A stretch of 41,160 nucleotides of DNA from Corallococcus sicarius (GTDB lineage Bacteria > Myxococcota > Myxococcia > Myxococcales > Myxococcaceae), in NCBI RefSeq assembly GCF_003611735.1, contig NZ_RAWG01000060.1:1-41160 (forward strand). The letters run 5' to 3'. The notes under the pieces are model-generated. The model searched no databases. It had not been told where the DNA came from and worked only from the letters and a program-made list of their open reading frames with translations. Made by a program: the position numbers and the translations under genes. Positions within the stretch are counted from its first letter, which is position 1. Each line of letters starts with the position of its first letter. Below are positions 15,286 through 25,100 of this stretch, in pieces.

Positions 15286-18108
15286 ATGCTCGAGCAGAGC
15301 GCTGTGACGAGGGGCAAGTGGATCATGGCGACCGCATGGGCGGTCGTCCTTGCAAGCGCCAAGGTGTATGGCGCGGATCTGAATACGCTGCGGGACCTTC
15401 AGGTGTCCCGGACGGGAGCCGGTGCCCAGGTCGTGGTGACCGGGACCCGGCCGCCCACCTTCACCGTCTTCCGGCTCAGTGGGCCGGAGCGGCTGGTGGT
15501 GGACCTGTCGTCCGCGGATGCCACCGGCATCAAGGGCCATCATGACGGCACGGGCCCCGTGTCCGGCGTCGTGGCCGCCCAGTTCTCCGATGCGCGGGCC
15601 AGCGTGGGCCGCGTGCTGGTGGCGCTCGACCAGGCGTCCCAGTACGACGTGCGCGCCGAGGGCAACCGCGTCGTCATCTCCGTGGACGGCTCGCCGGTGG
15701 CCCCCGCCGCCGCGACCGCCCAGGCTCCCGCCGCCGCGCCGAAGCCCGCGGAGCCGGTGGCCGTCGCCGCAGCTCCGGTGAAGGCCGCGCCCGCCCCGGT
15801 GGCCGCCGCCGCGCCGGTGAAGGCCGCGCCCGCGCCTGCTCCCGTCGTTGAAGCGATGGTGGCCCTGGTGCCGGAGGAGGGTGCCTCCTCCAAGTCCGCC
15901 CCGTCCCAGACGCCGGGCCGCGAGAACGTGGTCGCCACGGAGGCGGATGAGCGCGAGGTGGCCCACCCGGCGCAGCGCATCACCCGCCTGTCCCTGGATG
16001 GCGACGCGCTGCGCGTCGGCGCCGACGGCGACATCGCCCGCTACGAGGTCCTGGAGCTGGTGGATCCCCCCCGGCTCGCCGTGGACGTCTACGGCGTGGG
16101 CCTGAGCGCCAAGGCGCCCAAGGTGAAGGGCAACCTGCTGAAGGACGTGCGCGTGGGCGCGCACGACGACAAGGTGCGCCTGGTCCTCGTCGCGAAGGGC
16201 GACATGCCGGCCTACCGCGTGGACCGCTCCGAGCGCGGCCTGGAGGTGGTGCTGGGCGCCGCGGTGGCGCGCAAGCCCAAGCCCGGCCAGCCCCGCGACG
16301 CGGTGGCGGAGACCGAACCCCTGCGCCCGCAGCCCCTGCCCGTGGAGCCGCCGGCCCCGGTGAAGCCGCAGCCCGCGGCGGCCGTGGCCCAGGCGCCCGC
16401 GCAGCCCCAGGCGGTGGAGATCAAGGACCTGTCCTTCGACGAGAGCCCCTCGGGCGGCCGCATCCAGCTCAAGCTGTCCGGCGCGGCGGTGTGGAAGGTG
16501 GACCGTCCGGACCCGCGCAGCGCGGTGCTGACGCTGGAGAACGCGCGGCTGCCCAAGAAGCTGGAGCGCAGCCTGGACACCAGCGCGCTCGACACGCCGG
16601 TGAAGATGATCAGCGCCTTCAGCGTGCAGGGTGAGGGCCGCAAGGTGCGCGTGGTGGTCGCCGCGGACGGCGCCATCGAGGAGAACGTCACCCAGGGTGC
16701 CAACAGCCTGAGCTGGCGGCTGGACGTGCAGGGCGTGAAGACGGAGGAGGTGGCCGTCACCCAGCGCACCGCCGGCTTCACGGCCGAGGCGCCGGCGTAC
16801 GCGGCGGAAGGCGCGCCCCAGCAGGCGCGCTACCGCGGCAAGCGCGTGTCCTTCGAGTTCAAGGACATCGACATCCAGAACCTGCTGCGCGTCATCGCGG
16901 AGATCTCCAAGCGCAACATCGTCGTCGCCGACGACGTGGCCGGCCGCGTGACCATCCGCCTGCGCAACGTTCCCTGGGACCAGGCGTTGGATCTCATCCT
17001 GCGCACCAAGCAGCTGGGCCAGGAGCAGGTGGGCAACATCATCCGCATCGCGCCGCTGAAGACGCTGGAAGAGGAGGCGCGGCTGCGCCAGGAGCGCAAG
17101 AAGTCCCTGATGCAGCAGGAGGACCTGCTGGTCAGCCTGGTGCCGGTGAACTACGCGGTGGCCGCGGAGATGTCGTCGCGGGTGAAGGACGTGCTCAGCG
17201 AACGCGGCTCGGTGACGGTGGACACGCGCACCAACGTGCTCATCATCAAGGACATCCGCTCCAACACGGAGAAGGCGCGCGCCCTGGTGCGCAGCCTGGA
17301 CACCCAGACGCCGCAGGTCCTCATCGAGAGCCGCATCGTGGAGGCGAGCACCACCTTCAGCCGCCAGCTGGGCGTGCAGTGGGGCGGTCAGGCGCGCCTG
17401 TCGCAGGCCTCCGGCAACCCCACCGGCCTCATCTTCCCCAGCACCGTGGGCGTCACGGGCGGTTCGCCGGGCGGCGCGCAGGGTGTCCCCGCGGTCCCCA
17501 ACTTCGCGGTCAACCTGCCGGCGGCCGTGGGCGAGGGCCTCGGTGGCGCCATGGGCTTCGCCTTCGGCTCCGCGGGCGGTGCGCTGCAGCTGAACCTGCG
17601 CCTGTCGGCGGCGGAGACGGAGGGCACGGTGAAGACCATCTCGTCGCCCAAGGTCACCACGCTGGACAACAACACGGCCCGCATCAGCCAGGGTCTGTCC
17701 ATCCCGTTCAGCCAGACGTCGGCGGGCGGCGTGAACACCACCTTCGTCGAAGCGCGCCTGTCGCTGGAAGTCACGCCGCACATCACCCAGGACGGCAGCA
17801 TCCTCATGTCCATCGCGGCGCAGAACAACCAGCCGGACCCGTCCAACACCGGCGCCAACGGCCAGCCCTCCATCCAGCGCAAGGAGGCCAACACCCAGGT
17901 CCTGGTGAAGGATGGGGACACCACGGTCATCGGCGGCATCTACGTGCGCCGGGGCAGCACCTCGCGCGACTCGGTGCCCTTCCTGTCGAAGATCCCCGTG
18001 CTGGGCTTCTTCTTCAAGAGCACCACGGAGACGGATGAGCGTCAGGAACTGCTCATCTTCATCACGCCTCGCATCCTCAACCGGCAGACCATCGCGCAGA
18101 GCCTCTAG
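15286..18108 (+). CDS. pilQ: PilQ, outer-membrane secretin of the T4P machine
   Basis: PilQ forms the oligomeric outer-membrane channel through which the pilus passes. The 940-residue protein has an N-terminal signal segment to about residue 40, AMIN domains that bind peptidoglycan (about 42-125, 225-325 and 375-500), an Ala/Pro linker (about 140-200), the STN/N0 domain (about 518-590, VSFEFKDIDIQNLLRVIAEI), a secretin N-domain (about 615-680) and the secretin pore (about 690-935) with the conserved VPFLSKIPVLGFFF and ending ILNRQTIAQSL. It is close to M. xanthus PilQ (901 residues as I recall) except in the linker, which is longer here. The start is an ATG with GAGGGG 4 bases before it; an upstream in-frame ATG at 15250 is less likely. 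Confidence 0.97.
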   Translation: MLEQSAVTRGKWIMATAWAVVLASAKVYGADLNTLRDLQVSRTGAGAQVVVTGTRPPTFTVFRLSGPERLVVDLSSADATGIKGHHDGTGPVSGVVAAQFSDARASVGRVLVALDQASQYDVRAEGNRVVISVDGSPVAPAAATAQAPAAAPKPAEPVAVAAAPVKAAPAPVAAAAPVKAAPAPAPVVEAMVALVPEEGASSKSAPSQTPGRENVVATEADEREVAHPAQRITRLSLDGDALRVGADGDIARYEVLELVDPPRLAVDVYGVGLSAKAPKVKGNLLKDVRVGAHDDKVRLVLVAKGDMPAYRVDRSERGLEVVLGAAVARKPKPGQPRDAVAETEPLRPQPLPVEPPAPVKPQPAAAVAQAPAQPQAVEIKDLSFDESPSGGRIQLKLSGAAVWKVDRPDPRSAVLTLENARLPKKLERSLDTSALDTPVKMISAFSVQGEGRKVRVVVAADGAIEENVTQGANSLSWRLDVQGVKTEEVAVTQRTAGFTAEAPAYAAEGAPQQARYRGKRVSFEFKDIDIQNLLRVIAEISKRNIVVADDVAGRVTIRLRNVPWDQALDLILRTKQLGQEQVGNIIRIAPLKTLEEEARLRQERKKSLMQQEDLLVSLVPVNYAVAAEMSSRVKDVLSERGSVTVDTRTNVLIIKDIRSNTEKARALVRSLDTQTPQVLIESRIVEASTTFSRQLGVQWGGQARLSQASGNPTGLIFPSTVGVTGGSPGGAQGVPAVPNFAVNLPAAVGEGLGGAMGFAFGSAGGALQLNLRLSAAETEGTVKTISSPKVTTLDNNTARISQGLSIPFSQTSAGGVNTTFVEARLSLEVTPHITQDGSILMSIAAQNNQPDPSNTGANGQPSIQRKEANTQVLVKDGDTTVIGGIYVRRGSTSRDSVPFLSKIPVLGFFFKSTTETDERQELLIFITPRILNRQTIAQSL
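15775..15833 (+). repeat. Direct repeat within the pilQ Ala/Pro linker
   Basis: Two perfect 20-base copies (15775-15794 and 15814-15833) are 39 bases apart and encode PVKAAPA twice inside the linker between the first and second AMIN domains. The period is a multiple of three, so copy-number change would keep the frame. Confidence 0.85.
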
Positions 18109-18141
18109 AGGCGTCGCGCCCTGATTGGGAGACTCATTCCA

Positions 18142-18804
18142 ATGAAGCCCTTGTTTGTCGCGGCGTCCCTGGCCCTGGGCCTGTGTGCGTGCACCGAAAG
18201 TCCGCCCGTCGTCCAGATCCTCCAGTCCAAGCAGCCGAACGCTGAATGTGTGATCGCCACGGATGGCATTGGCATCGCGAGGGGCGGGCTCAACCTGGCC
18301 TATGCCCGCAGCTACCGGCTGGGACTCGTCGTCAACTCCGTCTACGCCAACACCCCGATCGAGGTGAGTGGCGTGCCCCTGGATCCGGCCCCCCCCTCGG
18401 GCGGGCAGGCCACCCTCATCGTGGACACGCTGAAGCTGTCCTACGAAGTGAGCTCGGGCGCGAGCATCCCCTCCCAGGACGTGCCCTTCTCGGCGGGCCT
18501 CAACGGCGCCTCCGAGGGGAACCTGATGCTCATCAACCTGTTCACCGCCGAGTCCTCTTCCGCCCTGCGGGATGCCGTGCCGTCGAACGGGGAGCCGGTC
18601 CAGGTGAAGGTCACCCTGCAGTTCACCGGCAAGGCCGCCTCGGGCGGCGCCGCCTTCGAGTCCAACGAGTTCGTCTACGCCATCGACGTGGAGAACACGC
18701 CCCTGCCGATTCCTGCCTGTGGAGCCGCGGAGGAGCCGGAGGTCGATGCACCGTGCGGCGCCATCGGGCAGGACGGGGCGTACCCCTCCTGCTTGCCCAC
18801 TTGA
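18142..18804 (+). CDS. Putative outer-membrane lipoprotein of unknown function
   Basis: A 220-residue protein with a lipoprotein signal peptide (MKPLFVAASLALGLCAC, lipobox LCAC with Cys17) and a mature domain without membrane segments. Seen features are a first part with Cys36 (NAECVI), a beta-rich middle (TLIVDTLKLSYEV) and a cysteine-containing C-terminal tail (IPACGAAEEPEVDAPCGA). I do not recognise the family. It starts 33 bases after the pilQ stop with GGGAG upstream and keeps the same place after pilQ as in M. xanthus, so it may be a partner or assembly factor of PilQ (inference). No residue 2 Asp at the lipid anchor suggests outer-membrane sorting. Confidence 0.7.
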   Translation: MKPLFVAASLALGLCACTESPPVVQILQSKQPNAECVIATDGIGIARGGLNLAYARSYRLGLVVNSVYANTPIEVSGVPLDPAPPSGGQATLIVDTLKLSYEVSSGASIPSQDVPFSAGLNGASEGNLMLINLFTAESSSALRDAVPSNGEPVQVKVTLQFTGKAASGGAAFESNEFVYAIDVENTPLPIPACGAAEEPEVDAPCGAIGQDGAYPSCLPT

Positions 18805-18837
18805 GTCGCGGGCACCAGCCACCCTCCCGGGAAGACC

Positions 18838-19200
18838 ATGTCCTTTCGCACGCACCTTGAAGCGGTGGTGAACCAGGTGGACGGAGCCCTCGCGTGCAGC
18901 GTGATGGGCTTCGACGGCATCTCCGTGGACACGTTCCAGAAGGACGAGGCCACGGAGCTGGACGTCACGGGCACCTGGGTGGAGTACGCCAACCTGCTGA
19001 CCCAGCTGCGCAACGCCGCCGAATCCCTCAAGACGGGGACGGTGACGGAGGTGAGCGTCAACAGCGAGAAGGTGCTCACCGTGATGCGCCTGTTGACGCC
19101 GGAATACTTCCTGGTGCTGGCGATGCGCGCGGACGGCAACTTCGGCAAGGGCCGCTACGTGCTGCGCGTCACCGCGCCCAACGTGAAGGCGGAGCTGTAG
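18838..19200 (+). CDS. Roadblock/LC7-domain protein
   Basis: A single-domain protein of 120 residues of the Roadblock/LC7 fold. It starts with a helix ending in VNQVDGALACSVMGFDGI, the conserved strand that begins the fold, then has a long helix, and ends in the strand pair FLVLAMRADGNFGKGRYVLR. In bacteria such proteins act as partners or GAPs of Ras-like GTPases; in M. xanthus MglB is the GAP of the polarity GTPase MglA. This protein is shorter than MglB and lies next to pilQ. A role with a small GTPase in pilus control is reasonable but inferred. No small GTPase gene is in the window. It is cytoplasmic. Confidence 0.85.
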   Translation: MSFRTHLEAVVNQVDGALACSVMGFDGISVDTFQKDEATELDVTGTWVEYANLLTQLRNAAESLKTGTVTEVSVNSEKVLTVMRLLTPEYFLVLAMRADGNFGKGRYVLRVTAPNVKAEL

Positions 19201-19211
19201 CGCAAGGCCGC

Positions 19212-19240
19212 CCGGGCAGGGGCTTGTCGAGCCTGCCCGG
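19212..19240 (+). terminator. Candidate terminator hairpin before efp
   Basis: A perfect 9-bp stem CCGGGCAGG/CCTGCCCGG with an 11-base loop begins 12 bases after the roadblock gene stop. There is no T-run, as often in GC-rich genomes. It separates the pil-linked genes from efp. Confidence 0.55.
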
Positions 19241-19266
19241 CGACGCACCTTGTCGCTGATTTCCCC

Positions 19267-19295
19267 TTTGCAGGAATGGGGGCATGGGCTAGACA
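19267..19295 (+). promoter_or_regulatory. Putative promoter of efp-accB-accC
   Basis: A -35 like TTTGCA (19267-19272) and a -10 like TAGACA (19290-19295, context GGCTAGACACC) are separated by 17 bases. The start codon of efp follows 46 bases later, with AAGGAG in between. The GCTAGAC context is frequent before myxobacterial genes. Confidence 0.45.
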
Positions 19296-19341
19296 CCCCG
19301 GACTTTTCATCGTTTTCGTCTGTCCGAAGGAGTCGGTCCGC

Positions 19342-19923
19342 ATGGCCGGTTTTATCGATACGTCCGAGTTCCGCAATGGCTTGAAGATCGAGATCGACGG
19401 CGAGCCGTTCGTGATCGAGTACTTCCAGCACGTCAAGCCGGGCAAGGGCTCCGCCTTCGTGCGGACCAAGATTCGCAGCCTGCTCAGCGGTCGCATGCTG
19501 GAGCCCACCATGAAGTCCGGTGACAAGGTGGGCGTCCCCGACATCGAGCAGAAGGACATGGAGTTCCTCTACGCCTCCGGCGACGAGTACCACTTCATGG
19601 AGAAGAAGTCGTACGAGCAGACCTTCATCACCGCGGCCGCGCTCGGGGAGTCGAAGAACTTCCTGAAGGAGAACACCCAGGTCGAGGTGCTCTACTGGAA
19701 TGGCAAGGCCATCTCCGTGACGCTGCCGAACTCCGTGGACCTCAAGGTCATCAAGTGTGACCCGGGCGTGCGCGGCGACACGGTGTCCGGCGCGCTGAAG
19801 CCCGCCACGCTGGAGACCGGCTACTCCATCAACGTGCCCCTGTTCATCAACGAGGGCGACGTGCTGAAGATCGACACGCGCGAAGGCGGCAAGTACCTCA
19901 CCCGCGTCTCCAGCGCGGGCTAG
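19342..19923 (+). CDS. efp: Elongation factor P
   Basis: EF-P binds the ribosome and relieves stalling at runs of proline. This 193-residue protein has the three-domain beta-barrel layout: the KOW-like N-terminal domain with the loop KPGKG, where Lys35 is the residue that is modified or placed near the peptidyl centre, the middle OB domain, and the C-terminal OB domain ending KYLTRVSS. The frame is open from 19276, but the ATG at 19342 has AAGGAG 9-10 bases before it and matches the family start ([13 protein letters not shown]). It precedes accB by 39 bases in the common efp-accB-accC order. No EF-P modification gene is in the window. Confidence 0.97.
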   Translation: MAGFIDTSEFRNGLKIEIDGEPFVIEYFQHVKPGKGSAFVRTKIRSLLSGRMLEPTMKSGDKVGVPDIEQKDMEFLYASGDEYHFMEKKSYEQTFITAAALGESKNFLKENTQVEVLYWNGKAISVTLPNSVDLKVIKCDPGVRGDTVSGALKPATLETGYSINVPLFINEGDVLKIDTREGGKYLTRVSSAG

Positions 19924-19962
19924 GGCAGCGGCCTTCACCTGGCGACTCCGGGAGGGATCTCA

Positions 19963-20550
19963 ATGGCAACGAAGCGCAAGGCAACCCGGGCGGCAGCGCC
20001 CGCGAGCACGTCCTCCGGACGCGACGCGGGAGCCACGTCCCTGGACGTGGAGGCCCTCCGGCAGATCGTGGAGATCCTCGAGGCCTCGGACGTCACCCGG
20101 CTGGTGTGGACGCGGGGCCCGGAGAAGCTCTACATCCGCCGCGGGCACGCGCCGGAGACCACCATCGTGCACCACACCGGCTCCTCGGGGCCCGGCGTGA
20201 CGGTGTCGCCGCCGGTGGATTACGCCGCGTCCGCCTCGCCCCGTGCATCCTCGCCCTCGGCACCCGTGTCCGCCGCCCCGGCGGCCCCGGAGAAGCCGGC
20301 GGAGAAGCCGGGTCACTCGGTGACCAGCCCCTTCGTGGGGACGTTCTACCGGACCCCCGCGCCGGACCAGCCCCCGTTCGTGGAGGTGGGCTCGATGGTG
20401 CGCAAGGGGCAGGTGCTCTGCATTGTCGAAGCAATGAAGTTGATGAACGAAATCGAATCCGAGGTCTCCGGCCGGATCGCCGAGGTCCTCGTGGAGAACG
20501 GTCGCCCGGTGGAGTTTGGCCAGGCGCTGTTCCGCATCGAGCAGGCCTGA
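19963..20550 (+). CDS. accB: AccB, biotin carboxyl carrier protein of acetyl-CoA carboxylase
   Basis: The biotin carrier of acetyl-CoA carboxylase, which makes malonyl-CoA for fatty acid synthesis in the cytoplasm. The 195-residue protein has a helical N-terminal part (about 27-45), a Pro/Ala/Ser-rich hinge (about 85-117) and the biotinyl domain from about 118. The biotin attachment site is Lys159 in the motif EAMKLMNE, and the thumb region [14 protein letters not shown] is present. The start is an ATG with GGGAGGG upstream. accC follows 65 bases later. Confidence 0.97.
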   Translation: MATKRKATRAAAPASTSSGRDAGATSLDVEALRQIVEILEASDVTRLVWTRGPEKLYIRRGHAPETTIVHHTGSSGPGVTVSPPVDYAASASPRASSPSAPVSAAPAAPEKPAEKPGHSVTSPFVGTFYRTPAPDQPPFVEVGSMVRKGQVLCIVEAMKLMNEIESEVSGRIAEVLVENGRPVEFGQALFRIEQA

Positions 20551-20615
20551 GCCCGCTGTGCGCGTCCGGCCCGCCTGGGCCGGATGCGTCCCAGGCCCTC
20601 TCAAGGAGCACGGAC

Positions 20616-22001
<1,386 letters not shown>

Positions 22002-22087
22002 CACGCCGGCGTGTCGCACCCAGCAGCCCCCCGGGCGGACGAGCGTCCGGGCGGGTGATCCGTTCTGGGGGGATGGCAGGCTGTTTC

Positions 22088-22117
22088 TTGACCCGCATCG
22101 GAGGATTCCGTTAGCCT
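22088..22117 (+). promoter_or_regulatory. Putative vegetative promoter of sgmX
   Basis: A -35 TTGACC (22088-22093) and a -10 TAGCCT (22112-22117) are 18 bases apart, giving a leader of about 70 bases before sgmX. An inverted repeat CGGAGG/CCTCCG (22099-22104 and 22115-22120) overlaps the -10 box and could be an operator. In the rest of the 192-base gap after accC, I see only a 12-base perfect palindrome CACGCCGGCGTG at 22002-22013, directly after the accC stop, and a weak 5-bp stem at 22036-22049. Confidence 0.6.
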
Positions 22118-22143
22118 CCGAACCTCCCCCTCAGAGAAGGACT

Positions 22144-22170
22144 GAAACCCGCGAAGTTCCTCGGGGTTTC
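22144..22170 (+). other. Hairpin in the sgmX leader
   Basis: Seven-base arms GAAACCC (22144-22150) and GGGTTTC (22164-22170) with a 13-base loop lie in the predicted 5' leader and end 23 bases before the sgmX ATG, near the weak ribosome site. It may affect translation or be incidental. There is no T-run, so it is not a clear attenuator. Confidence 0.4.
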
Positions 22171-22193
22171 TGCCTGCCGGAAGCGCACGCTCG

Positions 22194-25100
22194 ATGGACA
22201 AGAACAAGATCATCGAAGCCGCCGCGAAGCTGGTCGCGAAGGGCGCGTACGACAAGGCCATCAAGGAGTACCAGAAGGTCCTGGAGGTCGACCCGAAGGA
22301 CATCCGGGTCCTCCAGAAGATGGGGGAGCTGTACCAGAAGAAGAACGACAACGCCCAGGCGGCGCACTTCTTCACCAAGGTCGCGGAGAGCTACTCCTCG
22401 GACGGCTTCTTCCTCAAGGCCGTCGCGCTCTACAAGCAGGTCCTCAAGCTCAACCCGAACCTGCTGGAGGTGAACCTCAAGCTGGCGGAGCTGCACCAGC
22501 AGCTGGGGCTGATGTCGGAGGCGATGGCGTACTTCCAGATCGTCGCCAATCACTACGACAAGGCGGGCGACACCCGCTCCAGCCTCGACACCCTCAAGAA
22601 GATGGTGGATCTCGACCCGGAGAACGTGGCGTCGAAGATCAAGCTCGCGGAGCTGTACGCGCGCGAGAACATGACGAAGGAAGCGGCGCAGGAGTTCAAG
22701 CGCGCCGCGGAGTACCTCAAGCGCAACAGCCGCGCGGACGACTGGCTTCGTGTCGCCGAGCGGCTCTCCGCGCTGGAGCCGGAGAACCTGCCGCTCGCGA
22801 AGGAGCTGGCCGCGTCCTACCTGCAGCGCGGCGACCAGAAGCGCGCGCTCGCCAAGCTCCAGGTGTGCTTCAAGGCGGACGGCCGCGACGTGGAGACGCT
22901 GACGCTCCTGGCGCAGGCGTTCCAGGGGCTCGGCCAGGTCTCCAAGACGGTGTCCGTCTACAAGGAACTCGCGAAGATCCACCAGGAGCGCGGCCGCACC
23001 GCCGAAGCCGACGGCGTGTGGACGCAGATTGAGCTGCTGGATCCGCAGGACCCGGATCTGCTCGCGCGCCGGGGCCCTGTCGCGGAGCCGGAGCCGGAGC
23101 CGGAGCCCGCGCAGGAGCCCAGCGCGCCCGCGTGGAGCGCGCCCGCTTCCTCCGCGCCCTCTCGTCCCGCGCCTGCCGCGCAGCCCGTGGCCGTCGTGCC
23201 GCCGCCTCCCGCTGGGATGAGCCGCGAGCAGCTGGCCAAGCTGCTGACGGAGACGGACGTCTACGTGAAGTACGGGCTCCACGACAAAGCGCTCGAGCAC
23301 CTTCGCAAGGTGTTCGCGGTGGATCCGGAGAACCTGGACGCGCACGAAAAGGCGTACCACATCTACGTGGCGGCCAATAACGGCGCGCAGGCGTCGGAGC
23401 AGCTGCTCAACGTGCTGCGCCTGTGCACGCGCCGCGCGGACGTGACGCGCGCGCAGCCGTACCTGGCGACCATCCTCCAGGAGAACCCGGCGCACCCGGA
23501 GGTGCCGGCCTTCCTGTCCGTGCTGCGCTCGGAGGGTGGGGTGGTGGCGCCGGTGGCCGCCCCAAGCGTGGAGTCGTTGGAGGAGGACGCCATCCTGGTG
23601 GACTCCAACGAGGACGAGATCCTCGTCGCGGAGCCGCCGGACGACGCGCTCGCGCAGCCCGAGGGTGACGAGCTGGCGCTGGCGGCGCTGAGCCACGGGG
23701 CGGACTCGGACGAGATCGTCGACGACGAGGTCGCCGAGACGACCCTGAGCGGCGAGGAGGCGGTGATGGGGGAGCCCATCAGCTCCTCCGAAAACGCCAT
23801 CTACGACCTGCCGCCGCAGGACGACCTGGTCGTGGGCTCCGACGACGAGGCGCTGGTGCTGGCGGACGAGCCGGGCCTGGCCGACGCCGACGACGAACCG
23901 CTGGTGGCCCCGGACGACGCGCTGTCGTATCCGGCCGACTCCGCCGACTCTTTCGACGACCTGGGCGGCGACGAGCCCATGGTGCTCGCGGACGACGAAG
24001 GCGGCATGTCGCTGGGCGACGAGGAGGAGCCGCCGCCCACGCGCATCCTGTCCCCGTCGCGCGCGCTGCTCAACGAGGCCGCGCCGGACACGCTGCAGCT
24101 CCCGTCCCTGGACGCCGACGCGGACGCGGCCGGCCTGTCGCTGGGCGCGGACGACGACGCGCCCACGCGCGTGGGCCTCGCGCCCCTGGACGCGTCCTCG
24201 CTCGACGAGTCGCTGGACGACGCGGCGTTCTCGGAGCCCGTCTCCGAGCCGGAGCCGGAGTACGAAGCGGGCGCGCAGTTGGGCGACGAGGACGACGAGC
24301 CCACCGCCGCGCACCTCGTGCTCGCGCCGGCGGAGGCGCAGGCCTATTCCGAGCTGGAGCCGGAGCCCGAGCCCGAGGAGACGCCGGAGCCCGAGGCCCT
24401 GGAGGAGACGCCGGAGCCCGAGCCTGAAGACGAGCCCGCCGCCGAGGAGTGCGACGAGGCGTCGTTCTTCCTCGACCAGGGCCTGCTCGAAGAGGCGCGG
24501 GAGATCCTGGAGACGATCGCCATCGCCTTCCCCGGCCACGTGCGCGCCGGGGAGCTGATGGCGCGGCTGGAGGAGATGGAGGCCGGCGGTGCCGCGGCCC
24601 CCGAGCTCGAGGCTCCGGTGGAGCCCCTGTCCGTGCCGTCCGTGCAGCCGGTGACGGAGGGGTTCCAGGACGAGCCCACCGGTGAGCGTGACGCGTTCGA
24701 CCTGGCGGCGGAGCTGGCCGGGGAGATCGACGACCTGGGCGGCGACTCGCTGGCGGCGGTGCCCCCGGCGGACGAGGACTTCCAGTACTCGGTGGACGAA
24801 GTGTTCGCCGAGTTCAAGAAGGGCCTCGCCAAGGTGGTGAAGCCCGAGGACGTGGACACGCACTACGACCTGGGCATCGCCTACAAGGAAATGGGCCTGC
24901 TCGACGACGCCGTTCACGAGTTCGAGGTGGCCCGCCAGGGCTGCCTGGGCACGAAGCGCGAGCTGGACTGCCTGACGATGATTGGCATGCTGCACACGCT
25001 GCGCGGCCGGCCGGACGAGTCCGTGGAGGTCTTCAAGGAAGGCCTGGCCAACGTGCTCGCGGTGGGTGAGGTGGCGAAGGCCCTGGGCTTCGAACTGGCG

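Noticed and set aside
14617-19938. Antisense open frame of 1773 codons opposite pilP-pilQ-efp
   Set aside because: High-GC coding DNA with GC in the third position leaves opposite frames free of stops. Its translation is low-complexity (His/Arg/Leu-rich) and shows no domain, whereas the other strand encodes known proteins.
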